Shown: positions 35,809 to 45,833, counted from the stretch's first letter. The stretch is DNA of 64,000 bases from Pseudoxanthobacter soli DSM 19599 (GCF_900148505.1 NZ_FRXO01000003.1:62001-126000); one strand, 5' to 3'. Numbers and translations are program-made. Notes: a model not told the origin generated them from the sequence alone.

Positions 35809-38800
35809 ATGGCCACCACCATCGGAGTGAAGATCGACGACGCCCTGCGCGCGCGGCTGAAGGAGGCGGCGGAAAAGGTCGGCCGCTCGCCGCACTGGCT
35901 GATCAAGCAGTCGCTGCTCTCGGCCGTGGAGCGCATCGAGCGCGGCGAGGACATGAGCGACCTCGTCGGCGACGCCCCGCGCAACCTCGATGTGACGGAT
36001 ACGCCGGAGCCCGCCCCGGCGCCGCAGCCGTTCCTGGAGTTCGCCCAGAACATCCAGTCGCAGAGCGTGCTGCGCGCCAAGATCACCGCCGCCTACCGCC
36101 GGCCCGAGCACGAATGCCTGCCGCTGCTGATCACCCAGGCCACGCTGCCGAAGGCGACGGGCGAGCAGGCGCGGGAACTGGCGCATCGCCTGGTCGCCAC
36201 GCTGCGGGAGAAGCAGCGCAAGGGCGGCGGCGTCGAGAAGCTGATCCACGAATATTCGCTGACGAGCCAGGAAGGCGTGGCGCTGATGTGCCTCGCCGAG
36301 GCGCTGTTGCGCATTCCCGACCGCGCCACCCGCGATGCGCTGATCCGCGACAAGATTTCGGCCGGGAACTGGCAGTCCCACGTCGGCCGTTCCACCTCGC
36401 TGTTCGTCAACGCCGCGACGTGGGGCCTCGTCGTCACCGGCAAGCTGACATCGACCACGAGCGAGGCGGACCTGACCTCCGCCATCACCCGCCTGATCGG
36501 CAAGGGCGGCGAGCCCTTGATCCGCAAGGGCGTCGACATGGCGATGCGGATGATGGGCGAGCAGTTCGTCACCGGGCAGACGATCTCGGAGGCGCTCGCC
36601 AATTCCCGCCGCTTCGAGGCGATGGGCTTCCGCTATTCCTACGACATGCTCGGCGAGGCGGCGACCACCGAGGCCGATGCCCAGCGTTATTACGCCGATT
36701 ACGAACAGGCGATCCACGCCATCGGCAAGGCCTCGGGCGGGCGCGGCATCTACGAAGGGCCGGGCATTTCGATCAAGCTTTCGGCGCTGCATCCGCGCTA
36801 TTGCCGCGCCCAGGGCGAGCGCACCATGACGGAGCTGCTGCCGCGGGTGAAGGCGCTCGCGGTGCTGGCGCGGCGCTACGACATCGGCATCAACATCGAC
36901 GCCGAGGAGGCCGACCGGCTGGAACTGTCGCTAGACCTGCTGGAAGCACTCTGCTTCGACCCCGACCTCGCCGGCTGGAACGGCATCGGGTTCGTGGTGC
37001 AGGGCTATCAGAAGCGCTGCTTCTTCGTGATCGATTACCTGATCGACCTCGCGCGGCGCTCCGGCCACCGCCTGATGGTGCGGCAGGTGAAGGGCGCCTA
37101 CTGGGACGCCGAGATCAAGCGCGCCCAGGTCGACGGGCTCGAGGGTTTCCCGGTGTTCACCCGCAAGGTGCACACCGACGTGTCCTATCTCGCCTGCGCC
37201 CGCAAGCTGCTGTCGGCGCCGGATGCGATCTACCCGCAGTTCGCCACCCACAACGCCCAGACGCTCGCCACCATCTACGCCATGGCCGGCGGCAATTATT
37301 ATAGCGGCCAGTACGAGTTCCAGTGCCTGCACGGCATGGGCGAGCCGCTTTACGAGGAAGTGGTGGCGAAGGACAAGCTCGCCCGCCCCTGCCGCATCTA
37401 TGCCCCGGTCGGCACCCACGAGACGCTGCTCGCCTATCTCGTGCGGCGGCTTCTGGAGAACGGCGCCAATACCTCGTTCGTCAACCGCATCGCCGATCCC
37501 TCGATTCCGATCGACGAGCTGATCGCCGATCCGGTCGCGGTCGCCCGGGCGATCCAGCCGCTTGGCTCGCCGCACCCCAAGATCGCGCTGCCGCGCGAGC
37601 TGTTCGGCACCGCGCGCGAGAATTCCGCCGGGCTCGACCTTTCCAACGAGCAGCGGCTGGCCTCGCTTTCCGCCGCGCTTTTGGCGAGCGCCGACATCGC
37701 CTACACCGCGGAACCGCTGACCGCCGACGGCCCCGTCGCCGGTGAGGCGCGCACGGTCGTCAATCCGGCCGACCGCCGCGACGTGGTCGGCACCGTGGTC
37801 GATGCGACGGCGGAGACGGTTTCGGTCGCACTCGGCCACGCCGTCGCCGCCGCGCCGATCTGGGCGGCGACGCCGCCGGAGGAGCGCGCGCTCTGCCTGA
37901 TGCGCGCCGCCGACCTGATGGAGGCGCGGATGCCGTCGCTGCTCGGCATCATCGTGCGCGAAGCCGGCAAATCATTGCCGAACGCCGTCGCCGAGGTGCG
38001 CGAGGCGGTCGATTTCCTGCGCTATTATGCCGGCGAGGTGCGGGCCTCGTTCTCCAACGACACCCACCGTCCGCTCGGGCCGGTGGTGTGCATCAGCCCG
38101 TGGAACTTCCCGCTCGCGATCTTCACCGGCCAGATCGCCGCCGCCCTCGCCGCCGGCAATCCGGTGGTCGCCAAGCCGGCGGAGGAAACCCCGCTGATCG
38201 CCGCCGCGGGCGTGCGCATTCTGCACGAGGCCGGCGTGCCGGCCGGCGCGCTGCAGCTGCTGCCGGGTGCCGGCGATGTCGGCGCCGCGCTCGTGGCCGA
38301 CCCGCGCACGGCGGCGGTGATGTTCACCGGTTCGACCGAGGTCGCCCGGCTGATCCAGAAGACGCTGGCGAGCCGCCTCAGCCCATCGGGACGGACGATT
38401 CCGCTGATCGCCGAGACCGGCGGGCAGAACGCGATGATCGTCGATTCCTCGGCGCTGAGCGAGCAGGTGGTGGGCGACGTGCTCACATCCGCGTTCGATT
38501 CCGCCGGCCAGCGCTGTTCGGCGCTGCGGGTGCTGTGCCTTCAGGAGGATGTCGCCGACCGCATCCTCACCATGCTGCGCGGCGCGATGAACGAGCTTGC
38601 CGTCGGCAATCCCGACAGGCTTTCGACCGATGTCGGCCCGGTCATCACCGCCGAGGCCAAGGCCACCATCGACGATCACATCGAGGCGATGCGCGCCGCC
38701 GGCCGCGCAGTGGAACAGATCGCGACCGGACCTTCCGGCCGCAACGGCACCTTCGTGCCGCCGACGCTGATCGAGATCGGGTCCATGGCGGAGCTGAAGC

Positions 38801-39705
38801 GCGAGGTGTTCGGCCCGGTGCTGCACGTGCTGCGCTTCCGCCGCGAGGACATGGAAGCCGTGGTCGACGACGTCAACGGCGCCGGCTACGGGCTGACCTT
38901 CGGCGTCCACAGCCGGATCGACGAGACCATCGCCCGCGTCACCCGGCGGATCGATGCCGGCAACGTCTATGTCAACCGCAACACCGTCGGCGCCGTGGTG
39001 GGCGTGCAGCCGTTCGGCGGGCGCGGCCTTTCAGGCACAGGGCCGAAGGCGGGCGGGCCGCTCTATCTCTCGCGGCTCCTGTCGGTCCACCCGCCGTTCC
39101 AGCCGTTCCCGGCCGCAGCGCCCACAGAGGCCCGCGAGACCGCCCGGCTGTTCCACGCCCACCTCGTCGCCGAGGGGCTGACGGCGGTGGCCGACCGGGT
39201 GGAGCGGCAGATCGAGCGCTCGCTCGCCGGCCGCCAGATGGAACTGCCCGGCCCGGTGGGCGAGCGCAACCTCTACCGCGCGGAGCCGCGCGGCGCGGTG
39301 CTCGCCGTCGCGCAGACCGAGGCCGGCGCGCTGGTCCAGATCGGGGCGGCGCTCGCCACCGGCAACAAGGTGTTCGTGGTGCCGCCCGCCGATGGCAGCG
39401 ACCTCGCCGCCCACATCGCCCGGTTCCCGGTGGCGGTGCGCGCCGATATCGACCTGACCGCGGACTGGGCCCATGCCGGGCCGTTCGCGGCGGTGCTGTT
39501 CGAGGGCGACGGCGACGCGCTTTCCGCCCTCGCCGCCCGCGTCGCCGCCCTGCCGGGGCCGATCGTCCCGGTCCACGGCATCGCCCGCGACGCGCTCGAC
39601 AACGGCGCCGACGACTATCCGCTGGAGATGCTGGTGGAGGAGCGCTCCATCAGCACCAACACCGCCGCCGCCGGTGGGAATGCGAGCCTGATGACCATCG
39701 GGTGA
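35809..39705 (+). CDS. putA: Trifunctional PutA: proline dehydrogenase / glutamate-semialdehyde dehydrogenase
   Basis: From the ATG at 35809 the protein has 1,298 residues. It opens with a ribbon-helix-helix DNA-binding domain (TTIGVKIDDALRARLKEAAEK, about 2-47). A FAD proline dehydrogenase barrel with GIYEGPGISIKLSALHPRY follows, then an NAD aldehyde dehydrogenase domain (WNFPLAIFTGQIAAALAAGN; catalytic Cys903 in GQRCSALR) and a C-terminal ALDH-like domain. It converts proline to glutamate and probably represses its own gene when proline is absent. Glutamate could then feed the NAD-GDH at 21-26 kb. A terminator follows. Confidence 0.97.
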   Translation: MATTIGVKIDDALRARLKEAAEKVGRSPHWLIKQSLLSAVERIERGEDMSDLVGDAPRNLDVTDTPEPAPAPQPFLEFAQNIQSQSVLRAKITAAYRRPEHECLPLLITQATLPKATGEQARELAHRLVATLREKQRKGGGVEKLIHEYSLTSQEGVALMCLAEALLRIPDRATRDALIRDKISAGNWQSHVGRSTSLFVNAATWGLVVTGKLTSTTSEADLTSAITRLIGKGGEPLIRKGVDMAMRMMGEQFVTGQTISEALANSRRFEAMGFRYSYDMLGEAATTEADAQRYYADYEQAIHAIGKASGGRGIYEGPGISIKLSALHPRYCRAQGERTMTELLPRVKALAVLARRYDIGINIDAEEADRLELSLDLLEALCFDPDLAGWNGIGFVVQGYQKRCFFVIDYLIDLARRSGHRLMVRQVKGAYWDAEIKRAQVDGLEGFPVFTRKVHTDVSYLACARKLLSAPDAIYPQFATHNAQTLATIYAMAGGNYYSGQYEFQCLHGMGEPLYEEVVAKDKLARPCRIYAPVGTHETLLAYLVRRLLENGANTSFVNRIADPSIPIDELIADPVAVARAIQPLGSPHPKIALPRELFGTARENSAGLDLSNEQRLASLSAALLASADIAYTAEPLTADGPVAGEARTVVNPADRRDVVGTVVDATAETVSVALGHAVAAAPIWAATPPEERALCLMRAADLMEARMPSLLGIIVREAGKSLPNAVAEVREAVDFLRYYAGEVRASFSNDTHRPLGPVVCISPWNFPLAIFTGQIAAALAAGNPVVAKPAEETPLIAAAGVRILHEAGVPAGALQLLPGAGDVGAALVADPRTAAVMFTGSTEVARLIQKTLASRLSPSGRTIPLIAETGGQNAMIVDSSALSEQVVGDVLTSAFDSAGQRCSALRVLCLQEDVADRILTMLRGAMNELAVGNPDRLSTDVGPVITAEAKATIDDHIEAMRAAGRAVEQIATGPSGRNGTFVPPTLIEIGSMAELKREVFGPVLHVLRFRREDMEAVVDDVNGAGYGLTFGVHSRIDETIARVTRRIDAGNVYVNRNTVGAVVGVQPFGGRGLSGTGPKAGGPLYLSRLLSVHPPFQPFPAAAPTEARETARLFHAHLVAEGLTAVADRVERQIERSLAGRQMELPGPVGERNLYRAEPRGAVLAVAQTEAGALVQIGAALATGNKVFVVPPADGSDLAAHIARFPVAVRADIDLTADWAHAGPFAAVLFEGDGDALSALAARVAALPGPIVPVHGIARDALDNGADDYPLEMLVEERSISTNTAAAGGNASLMTIG

Positions 39706-39763
39706 GAGATAGATCGCAGACGAGTGCCGTGGTGCAAAAGCGATGAGGTGCAAATGCTCCGGT

Positions 39764-39801
39764 CGGTCGGCGGAAGATCGCGTCCGCCGACCGTAATTTT
39801 C
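39764..39801 (+). terminator. Rho-independent terminator of putA
   Basis: CGGTCGGCGGA (39764-39774) pairs perfectly with TCCGCCGACCG (39783-39793) across an eight-base loop and is followed by TAATTTTC. It also reaches the stop codon of the convergent lipoprotein gene. Confidence 0.85.
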
Positions 39802-40615
39802 AGCGAGGACCCTGGCGCAAGATTTTGGGCAGATCCTCCGGCACCTTCACGCCGTAACGGCGAAACCGGATATGCTCCGTTCCATCCTTGGTTCTCTCGA
39901 GGCGCGGCCGGAAGGCAATGAACTCGATGACCGCCGGCTTTCCGGAGCCGCTCCATTTTGTCTGGGCATTCTGGGCAATCTTCACCTCGACCTTCACGGA
40001 TCCGACCTCGACGATGCCGGCGTTTGCACCAGCCGTACCCGACTGATTGATCGTTAACGTCGCGTCGTCCGCAGCATAGGCGCGGAAAACCAGCAGATAG
40101 ACCAGGTCGGGATTCTTCAGGACCGTGTCGATCTCCCAACTGGAGTCGCCACCGGCAGCGACTTTGGCAACCTGCGCGCGTAGCGCCGCGGTGATATCGT
40201 CATCGACAGAGCCGTAGGATTCATCGACATAGGCATTTATCTGGAATGCAGTCTTGCCTTGGACAACGGCGGCCACCTCCGCTTCGGTGAGCGAGGTGGC
40301 TTCGGTCCCGGAAAGCGTGACGCCGAACTCCGAGACCTGAGTCGCTTCGTAATTGGCTTTCGCACTTTCAGTTGTGACCGACGCGGGAACGACGCCGATC
40401 TCCGAGAGCGATCCGGCCTTGGTGTCGACCAGATAGAGCCGCCCGAGTTCCGCCATGCCGCTGTTGAGATAGCCGAAAGAAAGTCTGCTGAAATTCGGAT
40501 TAATCGTCGCCGTGGGCGAGCCGCAGCCACTCACGACGGCAACCAATCCGAGGCCGAGCGCGAAGCGACCCCAGCCCCAACCGAGATAACGGCCTTGTGT
40601 TGTCTCCACTGTCAT
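39800..40615 (-). CDS. Putative lipoprotein of unknown function, AT-richer than neighbours
   Basis: From the ATG at 40615 the protein has 271 residues. A hydrophobic signal segment ends in a lipobox-like VVSGC (Cys near residue 31), so it is probably lipid-anchored. The rest has no domain that I recognise; it is rich in Thr, Ser and Val and has an NPNFSRLSFGYL motif after the anchor. Base composition and codon use (TTG, GTA, AAA codons) differ from the GC-rich neighbours, which suggests acquisition by transfer. Confidence 0.68.
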   Translation of the reverse strand: MTVETTQGRYLGWGWGRFALGLGLVAVVSGCGSPTATINPNFSRLSFGYLNSGMAELGRLYLVDTKAGSLSEIGVVPASVTTESAKANYEATQVSEFGVTLSGTEATSLTEAEVAAVVQGKTAFQINAYVDESYGSVDDDITAALRAQVAKVAAGGDSSWEIDTVLKNPDLVYLLVFRAYAADDATLTINQSGTAGANAGIVEVGSVKVEVKIAQNAQTKWSGSGKPAVIEFIAFRPRLERTKDGTEHIRFRRYGVKVPEDLPKILRQGPR

Positions 40616-40922
40616 GACGATGAGCCCCCTATAGGCACCAGCCGTGCCCCAGCCCCGGGGCGGCATCCTCGACCAGTGCATGCGAGATTCCATTAACACA
40701 TTCATTGCGGGCATATAAGTACCACGCGCAACCAAAAGAGCGTCATATCATCCCATCGAGCGTACGCAGATGGATTGCGATATGTCTTCGGTTGTAGTTG
40801 GGCGCATGGCGAGACGGCGAAGAGTCCTTTAAAATCCGATCGTGAGCCGATGGAGCCGAGGCTTCGGTGGCGGGAAGAAATTGCAGCCGTTACCGCGCCC
40901 GCTGGCGAGTGGAAAATTGATC
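40616..40922. other. Gene-free, AT-richer gap between lipoprotein and deoB
   Basis: I see no convincing gene in these 307 bases. The composition resembles the adjacent lipoprotein gene rather than the surrounding chromosome. It should hold the divergent promoters of the lipoprotein gene and deoB; I could not pick out boxes with confidence. Confidence 0.5.
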
Positions 40923-42143
40923 ATGCCCCGTGCCTTCCTCCTGATCCTCGATTCCGTCGGCATCGGCGCGGCCGGTGATGCGGCGGCCTATGGCGACGCG
41001 GGGGCCGACACGGTCGGCCATATCGCGGAAGCCTGCGCGGCGGGGCGGGCGGACAAGGCGGGGGTGCGCGCGGGAGCGCTCAGGGTGCCGAACCTCGTGC
41101 GCCTCGGGCTCGGGCAGGCGGAAGAGGCCTCCACGGGCCGGACGCCGCCGGGGCTCGAAAGCACCGCGCCGGTGGCGGGACTGTGGGGTTACGGCGTCGA
41201 GCGCTCGAAGGGCAAGGACACGCCGTCCGGGCACTGGGAGATCGCCGGCGTGCCGGTGCCGTTCGAGTGGGGCTATTTCCCGACGACCGTGCCGGCCTTT
41301 CCGGCCGATCTCGTCGCCGCTATCGTCGAGGAAGCCGGCCTGCCCGGCATTCTCGGCAACTGCCACGCCTCGGGCACCGAGATCATCGAGCGTCTCGGCG
41401 AGGAGCACGTCGCGACCGGCAAGCCGATCTTCTACACCTCGGCCGATTCCGTGCTGCAGATCGCGGCTCACGAGACCCGGTTCGGCCTCGAGCGGCTTTA
41501 CGATCTGTGCCGGATCGCGCGCCGCCACGTCGATCCGCTCAATATCGGCCGGGTGATCGCCCGCCCGTTCGCCGGGGAAAGCGCGGCGACCTTCGCGCGC
41601 ACCGCCAACCGCCGCGACTATGCCGTGCCGCCGCCGGAACCGACCCTGCTGGACCGCGCCAAGGCCGGCGGCCGCGCGGTGGTCGGCATCGGCAAGATCG
41701 GCGACATCTACGCCCATTGCGGCGTGACCGAGGTGGTGAAGGCCGCCGGCAACGACGCGCTGTTCGACGCCACGCTCGACGCGGCGGCGCGGGCTCCCGA
41801 GGGCGGGCTCGTCGTCACCAACTTCGTCGATTTCGACATGGTCTACGGCCACCGCCGCGACGTTCCCGGCTACGCCGCCGCGCTGGAGGCGTTCGACCGC
41901 CGCCTGCCGGAGTTCACCGGACGGATGCGGCCGGGCGACCTCGCCGTCATCACCGCCGATCACGGCTGCGACCCGACCTTCCGCGGCACCGACCACACCC
42001 GCGAGCACGTGCCGATCCTGGCGTTCGGGCCGGGGGTGGAGCCGCGCGCCATCGGCCGCCGCGACAGTTTCGCCGATATCGGCGCCACCCTCGGCCGCTG
42101 GCTGGAGCTGCCGCCCGGCCCCCATGGAAAACCGTTTATTTGA
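40923..42143 (+). CDS. deoB: Phosphopentomutase
   Basis: From the ATG at 40923 the protein has 406 residues, the normal DeoB length. Alkaline-phosphatase-superfamily metal motifs are [15 protein letters not shown] at the N-terminus (Asp ligand), GTD/GHWE in [14 protein letters not shown], and the C-terminal [14 protein letters not shown] and [22 protein letters not shown]. It interconverts ribose- or deoxyribose-1-phosphate and the 5-phosphate in nucleoside breakdown. No other deo, upp or cdd gene is nearby. Confidence 0.96.
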   Translation: MPRAFLLILDSVGIGAAGDAAAYGDAGADTVGHIAEACAAGRADKAGVRAGALRVPNLVRLGLGQAEEASTGRTPPGLESTAPVAGLWGYGVERSKGKDTPSGHWEIAGVPVPFEWGYFPTTVPAFPADLVAAIVEEAGLPGILGNCHASGTEIIERLGEEHVATGKPIFYTSADSVLQIAAHETRFGLERLYDLCRIARRHVDPLNIGRVIARPFAGESAATFARTANRRDYAVPPPEPTLLDRAKAGGRAVVGIGKIGDIYAHCGVTEVVKAAGNDALFDATLDAAARAPEGGLVVTNFVDFDMVYGHRRDVPGYAAALEAFDRRLPEFTGRMRPGDLAVITADHGCDPTFRGTDHTREHVPILAFGPGVEPRAIGRRDSFADIGATLGRWLELPPGPHGKPFI

Positions 42144-42209
42144 CGGCTTAGTATAGTCGCGAGGCGGCCGGAGCCGGCCGGCGGCCCTGCTGCGCAGAAC
42201 CGGAGGCTA

Positions 42210-43085
42210 ATGATGACGCGGCGCTTTCCCTTTCCCCACGACGGGCGGCCTGACCAGGCGATCCGCGACGCCTACAAGGCCGATGGCTTCCTCGTGCTCG
42301 AAGGCTTCGCGAGCCGCGAGACCTGCGCGGCGCTGCGCCAGCGGGTGCATGACCTGATCGACGGCTTCGATCCGGAGAGCGTGCGCTCGGTGTTCTCGAC
42401 GGCCGATCAGGCCCACGCCCGCGACCGTTACTTTCGCGAGTCGGGCGACGAGATCCGCTTCTTCTTCGAGGCACAGGCCTTCGACGCAGACGGCCGGCTG
42501 GTGCGCGACAAGCAGGGCGCCATCAACAAGATCGGCCATGCGCTGCACGATCTCGATCCGGTGTTCGCGCCGTTCTCGTACGATCCGCGCCTCGGGAGGC
42601 TCGCCAAAGGGCTCGGCCTTGCCGATCCCGGTCTGGTGCAGTCGATGGTGATCGCCAAGCCTGCGTTCATCGGCGGCGAGGTCGGCATGCACCAGGACGC
42701 CACCTTCCTCTATACCGAGCCTTCCACCGTGACCGGATTCTGGATCGCGCTGGAGGATGCCACCGCCGAGAACGGCTGCCTGTTCGCGCCGCCCGGCGGC
42801 CATCGCACGACGCTGCGCGAGCGCTTCCACTATCGCGGCGACGATCTCGTCAAGACGACGCTCGACCCGGCCCCGCTCGAAGACGAAGTGGGCGTGCCGC
42901 TGGAGGCGCCGGAAGGCACGCTGGTGGTGCTGCACGGCCTGCTGCCGCACCGCTCAGGGCCTAACACCTCGCCGCGCTCCCGCCTCGCCTACGCGGTCCA
43001 TGCCATCGACCGTGCCGCAGGTTGGGCGCCGGACAACTGGCTGCGGCGACGGGCGGACATGCCCGTGCGCGGCTTCGACGCCTGA
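42210..43085 (+). CDS. Phytanoyl-CoA dioxygenase (PhyH) family protein
   Basis: The 291-residue protein (or 290 from the second Met) is a cupin-type Fe(II)/2-oxoglutarate oxygenase. Iron ligands are visible as MHQDATF (His161, Asp163) and LLPHRSG (His247). The basic SPRSR segment a few residues later would bind 2-oxoglutarate. Closest in style to animal PHYHD1-like proteins. The substrate is unknown. It ends two bases before the DUF4105 gene. Confidence 0.88.
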   Translation: MMTRRFPFPHDGRPDQAIRDAYKADGFLVLEGFASRETCAALRQRVHDLIDGFDPESVRSVFSTADQAHARDRYFRESGDEIRFFFEAQAFDADGRLVRDKQGAINKIGHALHDLDPVFAPFSYDPRLGRLAKGLGLADPGLVQSMVIAKPAFIGGEVGMHQDATFLYTEPSTVTGFWIALEDATAENGCLFAPPGGHRTTLRERFHYRGDDLVKTTLDPAPLEDEVGVPLEAPEGTLVVLHGLLPHRSGPNTSPRSRLAYAVHAIDRAAGWAPDNWLRRRADMPVRGFDA

Positions 43086-43087
43086 CG

Positions 43088-44137
43088 ATGTCGATGGCGA
43101 CGCCGCGATCGCCGCTGCCCGGGAACCGGCTCGCCCGCGGCCTTCTTCGTTTCGCATGGCGTAGCGCGATGGCCATCGGCATCGCCGGTAGCGGCCTTTG
43201 GGGCGGTTTCGGGCTGTTCTACCGCCTGCCGCTGCCGGACTGGACACGGGTTGCGCTCGCCGTGCTCTGGGCGTGCCTTGCGGTCGCCGCGCTCGTCGCG
43301 CTGCTGCGCGGGCACTACTGGCCGGTCGCGGTCTACGCCGCCGCCTTCCTCTGCGTCGGACTTTGGTGGGTGTCGCTGAAGGCGCCGGCGGAGGCCAATT
43401 GGCAGCCGGACGTCGCCCGCGCAGCCACCGCGACGATCAAAGGAAGCCGGCTCACGATCCACGGCGTGCGGAATTTCGACTGGATCACGCCGACCGAAGC
43501 CGTCGAGAAGTGGGAAGATCGCAGCTACGATCTCGATGCCGTGACGGGCGTCGACCTGTTCTTTTCCTACTGGTCGGGACCGGCGATCGCCCACGTCATC
43601 GTGAGCTTCACCTTCGCGAATTCGCCTCCGCTCGCCTTCTCCATCGAAACGCGCAAGACCGTCGGACAGGCCTATTCCACCATCGCCGGCTTCTTCAAAA
43701 GCTACGGCCTCGTCATCATCGCCGCAGACGAACGCGACATGATCCGGCTCAGGACCAACGTGAGGGGCGAGGATGTCCGGCTCTATCGCCTGGGCATCGG
43801 GCAGCCGAACGCACGGCGACTGCTGGTCGCCTATGCCGAGGCGCTGAACAGGCTGGCGGCGGAACCGAAATTCTACAACACGCTGCGCGACAACTGCACC
43901 ACGCTCGCCTTCGGCTATGCCGCCGGGATCTGGCCGGAACTCGCCTTCGACTGGCGCGTGCTGCTGCCGGGATACGGGCCGGATTATGCCTACGAGATCA
44001 AGGCGGTGGATACGTCGATCCCGCTCGCCGAACTGAAGGAACGGGCGCGGATCGGCCCGGCGGCGCAGGCGGCCGATGCCGATCCCGACTTCTCCGCGCG
44101 CATCCGCGAGGGTGTTCCCCGCCCGCTGGTGGAGTAG
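43088..44137 (+). CDS. DUF4105 (Lnb N-terminal-like) membrane protein
   Basis: The 349-residue protein has three N-terminal hydrophobic segments (about 27-46, 53-72, 77-95). A periplasmic domain follows with NFDWITPTEAVEKWEDRSYDLDAVTGVDLFFSYW, FSIETRKTVGQ, and FYNTLRDNCTTLAFGYA. The NCTT segment is the conserved DUF4105 feature, reminiscent of NlpC/P60-like papain folds. Function is not established. It begins two bases after the dioxygenase stop, so it is probably co-transcribed with it. Confidence 0.85.
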   Translation: MSMATPRSPLPGNRLARGLLRFAWRSAMAIGIAGSGLWGGFGLFYRLPLPDWTRVALAVLWACLAVAALVALLRGHYWPVAVYAAAFLCVGLWWVSLKAPAEANWQPDVARAATATIKGSRLTIHGVRNFDWITPTEAVEKWEDRSYDLDAVTGVDLFFSYWSGPAIAHVIVSFTFANSPPLAFSIETRKTVGQAYSTIAGFFKSYGLVIIAADERDMIRLRTNVRGEDVRLYRLGIGQPNARRLLVAYAEALNRLAAEPKFYNTLRDNCTTLAFGYAAGIWPELAFDWRVLLPGYGPDYAYEIKAVDTSIPLAELKERARIGPAAQAADADPDFSARIREGVPRPLVE

Positions 44138-44171
44138 CCGGAAAACCCGCCGGGCCGCCGTGAACCACTCG

Positions 44172-44306
44172 GAAAGCGCGGCCTATTCGGCCCGCAAAGC
44201 CGTCAAGGGGGCGGCCTATTCGGCCGACAAGGCCCGTGAAGGGGGCAGCCTATTCGGCCGGCATGGCCCGTGAAGAGGGCGACCTATTCGGCCGCCATGG
44301 CCACCG
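44172..44306. repeat. Array of four ~34-bp tandem units at the 3' end of a lysR gene
   Basis: The core CCTATTCGGCC recurs at 44182, 44215, 44249 and 44283, that is with periods of 33, 34 and 34 bp; flanking bases within each unit also match. The fourth unit contains the last codons and TAG stop of the LysR gene, so the array looks like triplicate copies of that gene's end. The number of units is too small and spacers are absent, so this is not a CRISPR array. Confidence 0.85.
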
Positions 44307-45168
44307 AGAGATTGTCGAGCGAGGACACGACGTGCTCGCACAGCGCGTCGATCAGTTGTGAATTCTGCTGCCAGGAGCGCACCAGGGAGATCTCGCAGGG
44401 CGGCAGGCGCGGGAAGCCATCGGATTCCGACAGCACGCGCATGCCCGGCCGCAGCGCCGATTCCGGCAGCACGGAGACAGCAAGACCGGCGGTGACCGCC
44501 GCGCCGACGGCAGTCGAATTCCAGCTCGAATAGAGCACGCGGTGCGGCCGGCCGGCATTGCTGAGCGCATCGACCGCCGCCACGCGCCAGCAGCAGGTAG
44601 TCTGCCCGAGCGCCAGCGGCAGCACATCGACCTCATGTGCGGAGTGGCGGGCCGACGTGACCCACAAGAGCGGCTCCCGCCGCACCACCTGCTCGTTGCC
44701 CGATGCCTTCGACGGCACATGGGTGATGATGGCGGCATCGAGCTCGCCCGCCTTGAGGCTGTCGATCAGCATCGCCGTCGGCTGGCAGAGCACCGTGACC
44801 TCGACGCGGGGATTGGAGCGGGCGAAGCGCGCGAGAATCTCCGGCAGGAAACGGTCGGCATAATCGTCGGGGATGCCGAAGCGCAGCCGGCCGGTCAGTT
44901 CGTGCTCGTCGAAGGCCGCGAGCGTCTCGTCGTTGAGCTGCACGATGCGGCGGGCATAGGCGAGCAGGCGCTCGCCATCTTCCGTGAGACGGGACTGACG
45001 GCCATCACGGGAGAAGATCGGCCGGCCGATTCGCTCCTCCAGCCGCCGCATCTGCATCGAGACCGCCGACTGGGTCTTGTGGACCGCATCGGCCGCGCGC
45101 GTGAAGCTGCCGGATTCGGCAATCGCGACGAAGGTCCGCAACTGATCGAGATCGAGCACCGGGGCCAT
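44284..45168 (-). CDS. LysR-family transcriptional regulator
   Basis: Begun at MAPVLDLDQLRTFVAIAE (ATG at 45168), the protein has 294 residues. The N-terminal winged helix-turn-helix reads SGSFTRAADAVHKTQSAVSMQMRRLEERIGRPIFSR. The effector-binding domain follows (about 90-290). It resembles the group often annotated as LrhA-like. The divergent DUF1127 gene at 45412 shares the 243-bp promoter region and is the likeliest target. Confidence 0.92.
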   Translation of the reverse strand: MAPVLDLDQLRTFVAIAESGSFTRAADAVHKTQSAVSMQMRRLEERIGRPIFSRDGRQSRLTEDGERLLAYARRIVQLNDETLAAFDEHELTGRLRFGIPDDYADRFLPEILARFARSNPRVEVTVLCQPTAMLIDSLKAGELDAAIITHVPSKASGNEQVVRREPLLWVTSARHSAHEVDVLPLALGQTTCCWRVAAVDALSNAGRPHRVLYSSWNSTAVGAAVTAGLAVSVLPESALRPGMRVLSESDGFPRLPPCEISLVRSWQQNSQLIDALCEHVVSSLDNLSVAMAAE

Positions 45169-45411
45169 GGGCTTCACCTTGGGTTGGACGTCACCTTGTC
45201 CTGAAAGGGGGGCTGGCAAGCCGCAAGCCTGCCGGTGCCGGGCATTTGGCGTCTGATTCCGGGCCGCAGCGAACGTCATGCGGCGTTAGATCAACGTCTC
45301 TTATGGATAACATTACAAACATTCGTTGGACTGATCAATGTCCCGCGGGCATCGTCCCATTGTCGGCGCAGACATCGTGTCGCCCGACGGTCATCAGGAA
45401 GGACCAGGATC

Positions 45412-45798
45412 ATGTTCGCCCCCGCCCCCTCGTCGCGTCTCTCACGGCTCGGTTCCTCCGCCGTCGGCGGTCTGCGCGTGGTGGCCAAGGCCATTGCCGC
45501 CTTCCTGGAGGCTGCGCGAAACCGCCGAGAAGCACGCGCACTGCTGACGATGGACGATTGCATGTTGCGCGACATCGGCATCACGCGCGGCGACGTCCAT
45601 TCCGCGCTCGCCTCGGCGCCACGGCGCGATCCGACGGCCCGGCTGCGTATCCTCGCGGTGGAGCGGCGCGCGGCCGCCAAGGCGGCATTGCGGGAGCGAT
45701 ACCCGGATGCAGGCCTGCTCGACGCCTTCCTCGCGAGCCGCAAGATCGTGCGGGAAAGCCGCGCGACCGACAACTCGGACTGCTCCAATACCCTCTGA
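45412..45798 (+). CDS. DUF1127 domain protein
   Basis: The ATG at 45412 follows an AGGAAGG-rich leader and gives 128 residues. The DUF1127 motif is LLTMDDCMLRDIGITRGDVHSAL (about residues 43-65), preceded by a basic helix. The C-terminal half is longer than in the 45-50-residue forms and is rich in Ala and Arg. DUF1127 proteins in alphaproteobacteria have been linked to phosphate/carbon metabolism and RNA turnover, but the role here is unknown. It is divergent from the LysR gene. Confidence 0.82.
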   Translation: MFAPAPSSRLSRLGSSAVGGLRVVAKAIAAFLEAARNRREARALLTMDDCMLRDIGITRGDVHSALASAPRRDPTARLRILAVERRAAAKAALRERYPDAGLLDAFLASRKIVRESRATDNSDCSNTL

Positions 45799-45807
45799 AC
45801 GAACACG

Positions 45808-45833
45808 GCGGCCCCGGCGCAGGCGGGGGCCGC
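45808..45833 (+). terminator. Possible terminator hairpin after the DUF1127 gene
   Basis: GCGGCCCC (45808-45815) pairs with GGGGCCGC (45826-45833) ten bases after the stop codon, but no T-run follows, so termination is uncertain. Confidence 0.4.

Noticed and set aside
44172-44306. Possible CRISPR-like array
   Set aside because: Units are directly abutting without unique spacers, there are only four, and one is the end of a lysR gene.
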